This document shows positions 1-4,233 of a stretch of 5,239 nt of DNA, in pieces. Position numbers and translations under genes: made by a program. The stretch's first letter is position 1. The number at the start of each line of letters is the position of its first letter. Source of the DNA: Synechococcaceae cyanobacterium RL_1_2 (GTDB lineage: Bacteria > Cyanobacteriota > Cyanobacteriia > Cyanobacteriales > JAAUPO01); contig JAAUPO010000222.1 in assembly GCA_012033095.1 (NCBI GenBank), forward strand, positions 1 to 5,239, in the 5' to 3' direction. The notes beneath the pieces were generated by a model. The model was not told the DNA's origin. It ran no database searches and saw nothing but the letters and a program-made list of their open reading frames with translations.

Positions 1-78
1 AACAACATTTGATAATTTTTAGAAATCGTCTAAGTTATTTAATTCACGATCTTTAGGGTTATTTCCCTGGGGGCAAAA

Positions 79-107
79 TTGAAGTATATCTTCACATCGG
101 TTAGGTT
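79..107 (+). promoter_or_regulatory. weak candidate promoter for the DUF3598 gene
   Basis: TTGAAG at 79-84 and TAGGTT at 102-107 are separated by 17 bases, the spacing of a sigma-70 type promoter. They match the consensus at only 4 of 6 and 3 of 6 positions. The site lies about 45 bases upstream of the start codon. This is a guess from spacing and position; nothing else in 1-150 looks better. Confidence 0.2.
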
Positions 108-150
108 ATGACAAAGTGATCTTAAATACGTTTAAGGGAAATACAACTAC

Positions 151-978
151 ATGGATAGAAAATGGGCTAACTTTCTGAAAAATAAAGGGGCTTGGCGGGG
201 TTCTTTCTCCACAATTAATTTAGCTGGGGAGGTGTTAGATCACACTCCTTCTTTGCTAGATTTAGAGCCCTTTGATGATGACCAAGGGATGCGGTTTCGG
301 ATTCGTCGGTTTGGCGCAACGGGTTATGATGGCCCGCCGGTTAGTGACTATGAGCAGGAATATCGTTACCTAGGACAACAAATTATTTTTTTTGAGACGG
401 GGGCCTTTTCTAAAGGGACTTTGATCTTTGCGCCCTACGGTGATTTTGGTACTGAGTTTGGGTTTGTCGATCGCGATCGCCGTTTAAGAATGGTTGCCCT
501 GTATGACAAAGAAGCCAAGTTTGATCGCGGCGTATTAATTCGGGAATTTCGGGATGGTAGTGGTGCCCCAGAACGGCCTGCGCTCACGGTGGAACAATTA
601 TTAGGGGTCTGGGAAGGGGAAGCTTGCACAGAATATCCAGATTTTCGCCCCCCCGAAACCATCAAAACCCGCCTACAGTTAACCCAACTAGATGCCACAA
701 CCCTCGAACATCAGTTTTCCTTCGGCGATCGCCAATGGTCGTCGCGATCGACTATTCATGGCAATACCATCACCATGGAAGATAGCCCTCGTCAAATTAC
801 CCTGTTGCCCGATGGCGGATCTCTAAACTGCTTATCCAAACTAGAACACCGTCAACCTTTTTTTGTAGAGGTGGGTTGGTTATTCGCCGATGGTCAAAGA
901 CAAAGACTGATCAGAAATTACGACGATCGCGGTAGTTGGGTCAGTTCAACCCTAATCCAAGAAACCAAGATTAGTTAA
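151..978 (+). CDS. DUF3598 family protein, complete
   Basis: This 275-residue soluble protein has the features of the DUF3598 family, which I know mainly from cyanobacteria and whose biochemical role is unassigned. The N-terminal signature W-x2-FL-x2-KGAWRGSF lies at residues 5-19. A second half opens with LLGVWEGEACTEYPD at about 150-164, and the C-terminal signature VGWLFADGQRQRLIRNYDDRG-WVSSTLIQE covers about 241-271. The two halves both start with a W-x-G pattern, consistent with two beta-barrel (lipocalin/calycin-like) domains; that fold is family knowledge recalled rather than seen. There is no signal peptide or membrane segment, so it is probably cytoplasmic. The start is supported by AAGGGAA at 134-140, ten bases upstream of ATG. 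Two exact HIP1 octamers sit inside the gene. It appears monocistronic: the next gene is about 700 bases away across repeats, and no clear terminator follows. Family assignment is firm; function is unknown. Confidence 0.9.
   Translation: MDRKWANFLKNKGAWRGSFSTINLAGEVLDHTPSLLDLEPFDDDQGMRFRIRRFGATGYDGPPVSDYEQEYRYLGQQIIFFETGAFSKGTLIFAPYGDFGTEFGFVDRDRRLRMVALYDKEAKFDRGVLIREFRDGSGAPERPALTVEQLLGVWEGEACTEYPDFRPPETIKTRLQLTQLDATTLEHQFSFGDRQWSSRSTIHGNTITMEDSPRQITLLPDGGSLNCLSKLEHRQPFFVEVGWLFADGQRQRLIRNYDDRGSWVSSTLIQETKIS
473..480. repeat. HIP1 octamer
   Basis: Exact GCGATCGC palindrome inside the DUF3598 gene, overlapped by a further CGATCG at 468-473. HIP1 is the highly iterated palindrome abundant in many cyanobacterial genomes and helps place this window taxonomically. 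Confidence 0.85.
725..732. repeat. HIP1 octamer
   Basis: Second exact GCGATCGC in the DUF3598 gene, here in the extended form GGCGATCGCC (724-733). Confidence 0.85.
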
Positions 979-1029
979 TACCAAATTACTTATACTGAAT
1001 TTACTTATGGTTAAGTACACAAAAATTCC

Positions 1030-1275
1030 TTAGAGGGGGACAAGCTACTTCTATTGTTTGTATAACAACGGTTTCAGCGATTAGATTAAATTATCAGAAC
1101 AATAAAACGGCTTTTTCGACATAATGACTTCCGTATCAATGGCAAAATCCTTGGAAAGGCTTATTTTTCGTTAGTCAAATAATTGTGAGGACAATATTCC
1201 ATCTTCATTCTCAACACAAATCAAATACTACAGTTGTTGTTATACAAGGTTTTGATGCCTGTTGTCCCCTTTTAA
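1030..1275. mobile_element. MITE-like element with bipartite inverted ends, about 246 bp
   Basis: The left end TTAGAGGGGGACAA (1030-1043) matches the reverse complement of 1262-1275 (TTAAAAGGGGACAA) at 12 of 14 positions. After exactly 15 poorly matching bases on each side, an 11-mer TGTATAACAAC (1059-1069) recurs perfectly inverted at 1236-1246. The same two-block layout with the same spacing at both ends is what paired transposase-binding ends look like. The interior has no open frame resembling a transposase, so this would be a non-autonomous or decayed element. I see no clear target-site duplication and cannot name the parent insertion sequence. The exact outer limits are uncertain by a few bases. 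Confidence 0.6.
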
Positions 1276-1362
1276 GCCTTGCACCGTAAGACATTAAACA
1301 ATTTAGATTGTTCTCTACAATTATGAAACCCGTTATGAGTAGCATAAGGTCATAAATTAAAT

Positions 1363-1472
1363 AGGACTTACGCATAAGCCCCCTAAATCCCCCAAATTTT
1401 TGGGACTTGCTTGAACGATTTTCCCCAAACATCATGGTTCCCAGGACAGAATTAAAATTTTGCATAAGTCCT
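1363..1472. mobile_element. MITE-like element, about 110 bp, with AGGACTTACGCA ends
   Basis: AGGACTTACGCA at 1363-1374 and TGCATAAGTCCT at 1461-1472 are inverted copies matching at 11 of 12 positions. Just inside the left end, 1378-1399 carries a 22-base C-rich core that is identical to 2268-2289 in the next element, although the two elements have different termini. No transposase is encoded. No flanking duplication is obvious (AAAT on the left, GGGA on the right). Similar GGACTTACGCA ends occur on cyanobacterial small repeats as I remember them, but I cannot assign a family. Confidence 0.6.
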
Positions 1473-1615
1473 GGGATTGCTATATCGATCAAGCATTCAA
1501 TTATTTTGAAATCAAATCTTTGCTACATGATGGTTTTGGACTGGTTTATCACACTTTTTTGTTTAAGTCCCATGAGAACGGAGTTTTGGGGTTCTTCCGG
1601 TACTGAGAAAACAAT

Positions 1616-1633
1616 ATAATCAAAATAATCAAA
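1616..1633. repeat. 9-bp tandem repeat, two units
   Basis: ATAATCAAA occurs twice in direct succession and is followed by a degenerate third unit (ATAAATAAT). It lies about 40 bases upstream of the DUF1622 start. Function unknown. Confidence 0.6.
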
Positions 1634-1672
1634 ATAAATAATTAAAGTCCCGCTTACCCCTAGCCTGGTTGA

Positions 1673-2080
1673 TTGCGTTTGAATATTCATCTCCTTAACC
1701 AAGAACTAAAAATCTTTGTCCAACTGAGTAATGAAATTCTGACTAGTATTTGTCAATTGCTCGCTCTAATGATTATTGCTTTTGGTGTGATCAGAGGGTT
1801 ATTTATTTTTATCAAGGAAACCCTGTTCAGCCAAGAAACAGCCCAAGCTTTTCAACATAGCCGCTTAGTGATGGGTTATTCCTTTTCTTTGGGCTTAAGT
1901 TTTTTGATTGGGGCAACAATTCTTAGAACCATGGTGTCCAGTCAATGGGATGACCTTGCCCGCTTAGCAGTAATTATTCTGATCCGCACCACCGTTAATT
2001 TACTCCTGGAGCGAGCCACTAAACTTAATCACCAGGTTATCTCCCCTTCTCCTTCCCCAACGACCCCTATCCATTCCTAA
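1673..2080 (+). CDS. DUF1622 family membrane protein, TTG start
   Basis: This small integral membrane protein (135 residues) fits the DUF1622 family, which has no established function. Three hydrophobic segments are visible at about residues 22-42, 66-84 and 95-112. The family core is recognisable: RLVMGYSFSLGLSFLIGATILRT (64-86), then W-x2-LARLAVIILIRT (92-106) and a closing LLLER (110-114). The C-terminus is a polar Ser/Pro tail (SPSPSPTTP). The frame opens with TTG at 1673 directly after an in-frame TGA (1670-1672). A second TTG follows at 1679, and the first in-frame ATG is at residue 33, inside the first membrane segment, so a TTG start is required. No Shine-Dalgarno sequence precedes it. 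The length fits the family, so the gene is probably whole despite repeats ending about 200 bases upstream. Family assignment is good; start is uncertain. Confidence 0.83.
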   Translation: MRLNIHLLNQELKIFVQLSNEILTSICQLLALMIIAFGVIRGLFIFIKETLFSQETAQAFQHSRLVMGYSFSLGLSFLIGATILRTMVSSQWDDLARLAVIILIRTTVNLLLERATKLNHQVISPSPSPTTPIHS

Positions 2081-2100
2081 TTATTTCTAATTATTTCTAA
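2081..2100. repeat. 10-bp tandem repeat after the DUF1622 stop
   Basis: TTATTTCTAA is repeated twice exactly, starting immediately after the TAA stop; the stop itself sits in a partial preceding unit (ATTCCTAA). Each unit adds another TAA. Confidence 0.7.
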
Positions 2101-2131
2101 TCAACTGACTCAGCGTTAGGGTTACTAGGTA

Positions 2132-2150
2132 GTCAATGTAGGGTCAATGT
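2132..2150. repeat. direct repeat GTCAATGT with 11-bp period
   Basis: GTCAATGT occurs at 2132-2139 and 2143-2150, one helical turn apart. This is the spacing of tandem response-regulator half-sites, but no regulator or target promoter can be named from the sequence. Confidence 0.35.
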
Positions 2151-2165
2151 GTGTATCTAATGTCC

Positions 2166-2191
2166 GTATCCTATATATCCTGTTTGGATAC
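2166..2191. repeat. small dyad GTATCC / GGATAC
   Basis: GTATCC (2166-2171) is inverted as GGATAC (2186-2191). An alternative tighter hairpin pairs TATCC (2176-2180) with GGATA (2186-2190) around TGTTT. No T-tract follows, so it is not a standard terminator. Confidence 0.3.
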
Positions 2192-2231
2192 CAAATCCGC
2201 CCAGTAGGATAAGGAAATTGTTGAAGCCATT

Positions 2232-2363
2232 AGGGGCTGTTTATACAGTCAATTGAATTTGCATTTTGCCCCCTAAATCCCCCAAATTTGGGTTACTGTT
2301 AATGATTTTTCAGAAATTTCTCCCCCAGAATTGGGGGCCGGGGGGCTTTGATAAATAAGCTCT
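2232..2363 (+). mobile_element. MITE-like element, copy 1 (132 bp)
   Basis: Its ends AGGGGCTGTTTATACAG (2232-2248) and, read inverted from 2363, AGAGCTTATTTATCAAAG are imperfect inverted repeats. The interior carries C-rich and G-rich arms (2268-2285 and 2322-2346) that can fold into a long imperfect hairpin, including the tight stem CCCCCA-GAAT-TGGGGG. The whole unit recurs inverted at 3938-4068 with about 88% identity by eye, including 33 identical bases (2247-2279 against 4053-4021). No protein is encoded. TTA occurs at both borders (2230-2232 and 2363-2365). Confidence 0.8.
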
Positions 2364-2410
2364 TAATCTCAGCAACAATTGGGATAAAGATTATTTCCCC
2401 ATACCAAACA

Positions 2411-2460
2411 AAACGGTTTTAGTCTGATTGAATCATTGGGCGGATCAAGCGCAACCGTTT
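2411..2460. promoter_or_regulatory. inverted repeat AAACGGTT / AACCGTTT upstream of the TspO-like gene
   Basis: AAACGGTT (2411-2418) is perfectly inverted as AACCGTTT (2453-2460), with 34 bases between. It lies just upstream of the candidate -10 box, so it might be an operator pair. An 8-bp match at this distance could also be chance. Confidence 0.25.
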
Positions 2461-2487
2461 CAACTGGTTTTCAAATCGGGATAGAAT
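2459..2487 (+). promoter_or_regulatory. candidate promoter of the TspO-like gene
   Basis: TAGAAT at 2482-2487 matches the -10 consensus at 5 of 6 positions and lies about 35 bases before the start codon. Seventeen bases upstream is only a weak -35 (TTCAAC, 2459-2464). Confidence 0.35.
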
Positions 2488-2522
2488 AAAAGGAATAATA
2501 CCTGAGAAACGGGCTGCCTACC

Positions 2523-3293
2523 ATGATAGACATCAATAATCGACAAAGAGCGTGGATTAATTTGGGCGCGATCGTGGCTGCCTTTGGGCTCAATGTTTTG
2601 GCGAATACGGGTACCTTAGGGGCTAGAACGATCGCTGATATTTCTAATCAAGATTTTGCCGATGTGCTGATCATTCCCGCTAGCTATGCCTTTGCCATCT
2701 GGGGGTTAATTTATGTTGGTCTATTTACCTTCGGCATTCATCAGATAGTGAGCAAAAAATATGATCATCCCCTCTACCAAGCCACTGGTTATTGGATTAC
2801 TATTGCAAGCGGCTTTCAGATTATTTGGGTGTTACTGTTTTTGAGTAGTCAGTTTACCCTGTCCCTACTGGCGATGATTGTAATTCTAGTTGCCCTAGGG
2901 AGTTTATATGACGAAATAACCGCAGAAGAATCCAGTTTTAAAAGATCTAAATGGTACATAATCTATCCCTGTAGCATCTACGCTGGTTGGATCAGTGTGG
3001 CAACCATTGTTAATGTGGCCGTCGTCCTATTTAATTGGGGCTGGCGAGGTGAACCCTTAGATCCAACCTGGTGGACAGTATTACTCATTACGATCGCGAC
3101 GCTGCTGGGGGCGTGGACAAAAATGAACGAAGCCTATAAAGGGGTATTTGTTTGGGCTTTGATTGCGATCGCGGTTAAAAACCAAAGTAATTTAATTATT
3201 ATGACAGCCAGTTTTGTGGGGGCGATCATTTTGACAATTCTTTTAATCGCTAAAATCAAAAAAATACCTCTACCGAGGCTAACCTTCGATTAA
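2523..3293 (+). CDS. multi-pass membrane protein, TspO/tryptophan-rich sensory protein-like
   Basis: This 256-residue integral membrane protein shows about seven to eight hydrophobic segments, at roughly residues 12-28, 52-74, 88-107, 112-129, 146-171, 183-199, 206-218 and 225-243. Two stretches are typical of cyanobacterial proteins annotated as tryptophan-rich sensory protein or TspO/MBR-related: PASYAFAIWGLIYVGLF (52-68) and SIYAGWISVATIVNV (151-165). It is longer than classical five-helix TspO (about 160 residues), so tetrapyrrole or sterol binding known for true TspO cannot be assumed. The start is the ATG at 2523; the Shine-Dalgarno is poor (GAGAAA about 13 bases upstream; an AAGGA at 2490-2494 is too far). 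It has its own candidate promoter and is convergent with psaM, 206 bases separating the stop codons. Membrane localisation is confident; family moderately so; role unknown. Confidence 0.8.
   Translation: MIDINNRQRAWINLGAIVAAFGLNVLANTGTLGARTIADISNQDFADVLIIPASYAFAIWGLIYVGLFTFGIHQIVSKKYDHPLYQATGYWITIASGFQIIWVLLFLSSQFTLSLLAMIVILVALGSLYDEITAEESSFKRSKWYIIYPCSIYAGWISVATIVNVAVVLFNWGWRGEPLDPTWWTVLLITIATLLGAWTKMNEAYKGVFVWALIAIAVKNQSNLIIMTASFVGAIILTILLIAKIKKIPLPRLTFD
3165..3172. repeat. HIP1 octamer
   Basis: Exact GCGATCGC within the TspO-like gene, read there as part of an Ile-Ala-Ile-Ala membrane segment. Confidence 0.85.
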
Positions 3294-3379
3294 CCACTAA
3301 CAATTAAAAAGAGTCATGCCGGGGTTGATCCATGGGCTTGTTTGCCTGCCCCAACCCACAAAAAAACCACAAAAAACAC

Positions 3380-3409
3380 AAAAAAGAGAGCCATTCAAAC
3401 CCAGCTCTC
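3380..3409 (-). terminator. intrinsic terminator of psaM
   Basis: Read on the minus strand, GAGAGC (3409-3404), a 12-base loop and GCTCTC (3391-3386) are followed at once by six T residues (3385-3380) and further T-runs. This is a classical rho-independent terminator about 90 bases after the psaM stop. On the plus strand no T-tract follows the stem, so it should mainly serve psaM. Confidence 0.75.
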
Positions 3410-3499
3410 AGATCAATAGTATTTTAATTAATTACAGTTACAGTAATTTAAAATTTTAAAATTTAAAGCTAATTTTAAAGCCATAAAAACTGATTAGTT
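3410..3499 (-). other. A+T-rich 3' untranslated region of psaM
   Basis: This interval is almost entirely A and T, with overlapping self-complementary runs (TTTAAAATTTTAAA and a possible AATTAC/GTAATT hairpin). No gene is seen. It separates the psaM stop from its terminator. Confidence 0.4.
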
Positions 3500-3592
3500 T
3501 TATTTGCTAAGGGCAGTGCCAAGGCCGATCGCTAAGACAGCAGGTACAAGAGCAACCACTAGGGCAATATAAATTTGAGTATCTGAAAGCAT
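3500..3592 (-). CDS. psaM: photosystem I reaction centre subunit XII (PsaM)
   Basis: The 30-residue product begins MLSDTQIYIALVVALVPAVLA, which closely follows the PsaM pattern (M-x-SDTQ-x-x-ALVVAL-x-PA-x-LA). PsaM is a single-helix thylakoid membrane subunit of photosystem I, where it helps pack the trimer and its pigments. One transmembrane helix spans about residues 6-25. Length fits the family (30-31). The frame is open upstream to 3694, but the SDTQ start motif and known PsaM length fix the ATG at 3592; GGAG lies about 12 bases upstream (3608-3605). The C-terminus, IGLGTALSK, is unusual: most PsaM sequences I recall end close to FRLSTELYK, so the Arg, Glu and Tyr of that motif are replaced here. 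It is transcribed alone, with its own terminator. Identification is firm. Confidence 0.92.
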   Translation of the reverse strand: MLSDTQIYIALVVALVPAVLAIGLGTALSK

Positions 3593-3770
3593 GATTAGAC
3601 TAAGCTCCAATGATGTTGATAGAGATTTCCTATACTTGTATCTTTTTTCCGCGACTTCATTAACATAATTGTTACAACTTGAAATAATCTGCAACTTTAT
3701 AAGGGAAGGGTTAGCTTAATTCCTGATTAGAGAGGGGACTTTTGATCAATTCAAGTTATAAATAGTCTTG

Positions 3771-3800
3771 TCAATTCCCTTTAATTCCCTTTAATTCCCA
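3771..3800. repeat. 10-bp tandem repeat, three units
   Basis: Three successive units TCAATTCCCT, TTAATTCCCT and TTAATTCCCA make a 10-bp period repeat about 180 bases upstream of psaM. Role unknown; the period matches one helical turn. Confidence 0.7.
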
Positions 3801-3859
3801 ATCCATCACCAACAATCAGAGCACATCAACGAATCCCCCTGATCGATCGCTGATGGCCC

Positions 3860-3952
3860 ATGATGGCTGCACTGGAAATTACCTCAACACCACCAGCCTT
3901 AACTAAAATAACTGAGAGTTTCAAAAATATAATGCTTAGAGCTGATTTATAA
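3860..3952 (+). pseudogene. possible small open frame interrupted by the MITE-like element
   Basis: An ATG at 3860 opens 30 codons (MMAALEITSTPPALTKITES... ending in LRADL) whose last codons and TAA stop lie inside the element. If the element and one copy of the flanking 8-bp direct repeat are removed, the frame continues in phase to a TAA at 4109-4111, giving 36 codons. No Shine-Dalgarno and no recognisable family. It may be chance. Confidence 0.15.
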
Positions 3953-4068
3953 AGCCCCCCTGCCCCCAAATTCTGGGGAAAAATTCCTGAAAAATCATTA
4001 AAAGTCCCCCCAAGTTGGGAGATTTAGGGGGCAAAATGCAAATTCAATTGACTTTATAAATAGCCTCT
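3938..4068 (-). mobile_element. MITE-like element, copy 2, inverted (131 bp)
   Basis: Read on the minus strand it starts AGAGGCTATTTATAAAG (4068-4052) and ends in a matching inverted copy AGAGCTGATTTATAAAG (3938-3954). It is about 88% identical by eye to 2232-2363 in the opposite orientation, with the same C-rich and G-rich arms. It is bracketed by a perfect 8-bp direct repeat, TATAATGC, at 3928-3935 and 4069-4076, which may be a target-site duplication, with TT between the left copy and AGAGC. TTA also flanks both borders, as in copy 1, so a shorter duplication is an alternative. Confidence 0.82.
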
Positions 4069-4074
4069 TATAAT
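4048..4074 (+). promoter_or_regulatory. candidate promoter at the element border, reading toward the slipin gene
   Basis: TTGACT (4048-4053, 5 of 6 to the -35 consensus) lies within the end of the element, and TATAAT (4069-4074, 6 of 6) starts at the first base outside it. The spacer is 15 bases, shorter than the preferred 17. The transcript would have a leader of roughly 150 bases before the slipin start. This is inferred from sequence match only. Confidence 0.4.
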
Positions 4075-4220
4075 GCCATTTCCTTTGTTTGTTAACGCAA
4101 AAGCCCTATAAACTAAGCTGTTGTGACTACCAACTTATTTGTTTCGCATTACAAAAATTAAACTCTCAAATAACCATAGTAGTCCCAATAAATCACCTAT
4201 CCCTCTAGCTTCCATTACCG

Positions 4221-4226
4221 AAGGAT
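4221..4226 (+). promoter_or_regulatory. ribosome binding site of the slipin gene
   Basis: AAGGAT with its AAGGA core ending eight bases before the ATG at 4234 supports that start. Confidence 0.7.
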
Positions 4227-4233
4227 AACCACC

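Larger units (their letters stand above)
979..1672. other. gene-poor stretch holding two MITE-like elements
   Basis: No convincing gene lies here on either strand. Contents in order: a small hairpin TACTTA-TGGT-TAAGTA at 1002-1017 just after the DUF3598 stop (no T-tract, so not a typical terminator); an element with inverted ends at 1030-1275; an unremarkable A+T-rich stretch at 1276-1362; a second element at 1363-1472; an open frame without ATG running from inside that element to 1606; and a 9-bp tandem repeat at 1616-1633. Open frames on both strands between 1211 and 1619 run across the repeat ends and have no recognisable domain, so I treat them as chance. Confidence 0.6.
2081..2522. other. 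intergenic stretch with short repeats and one MITE-like element
   Basis: No gene is visible. In order it holds a 10-bp tandem repeat (2081-2100), a direct repeat with 11-bp period (2132-2150), a small dyad (2166-2191), a 132-bp element (2232-2363), an 8-bp dyad (2411-2460) and a candidate promoter just before the next gene. No strong terminator for the DUF1622 gene is seen. Confidence 0.6.
3593..4233. other. intergenic stretch between divergent psaM and the slipin gene
   Basis: Both flanking genes read outward from here, so it must hold both promoters. It contains the psaM leader (about 3593-3700), a 10-bp tandem repeat (3771-3800), a 31-codon open frame cut short by an inserted element (3860-3952), the second copy of the MITE-like element (3938-4068), a candidate plus-strand promoter (4048-4074) and an unremarkable leader to 4233. 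I could not settle on a psaM promoter: a perfect TTGACA on the minus strand (3774-3769) has no acceptable -10 at normal spacing. Confidence 0.6.

Noticed and set aside
435..698. 87-residue minus-strand open frame
   Set aside because: It lies opposite the DUF3598 gene, has no family resemblance and a Ser/Arg-rich composition typical of an antisense shadow.
1211..1492. 93-residue minus-strand open frame
   Set aside because: It runs across the end of one repeat element and the whole of another, so its residues are encoded by inverted-repeat DNA. No domain is recognisable.
1407..1619. 70-residue plus-strand open frame with ATG
   Set aside because: It begins inside the 110-bp element, has no ribosome binding site and no recognisable domain. 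Another frame over the same DNA looks slightly more protein-like.
3314..3360. GGGTTG / CAACCC hairpin as terminator of the TspO-like gene
   Set aside because: The stem is short with a long loop, and on the plus strand it is followed by an A-rich rather than a T-rich tract.
3593..3694. N-terminal extension of psaM to an ATG at 3694
   Set aside because: The extra 34 residues are polar and unlike PsaM. The conserved SDTQ motif and the 30-31 residue family length place the start at 3592.
3746..3774. Perfect TTGACA on the minus strand as a psaM -35 box
   Set aside because: At 17-base spacing the -10 position reads AATTGA, which is poor, and the site is about 180 bases from the start. TATAAC nearby is too close.
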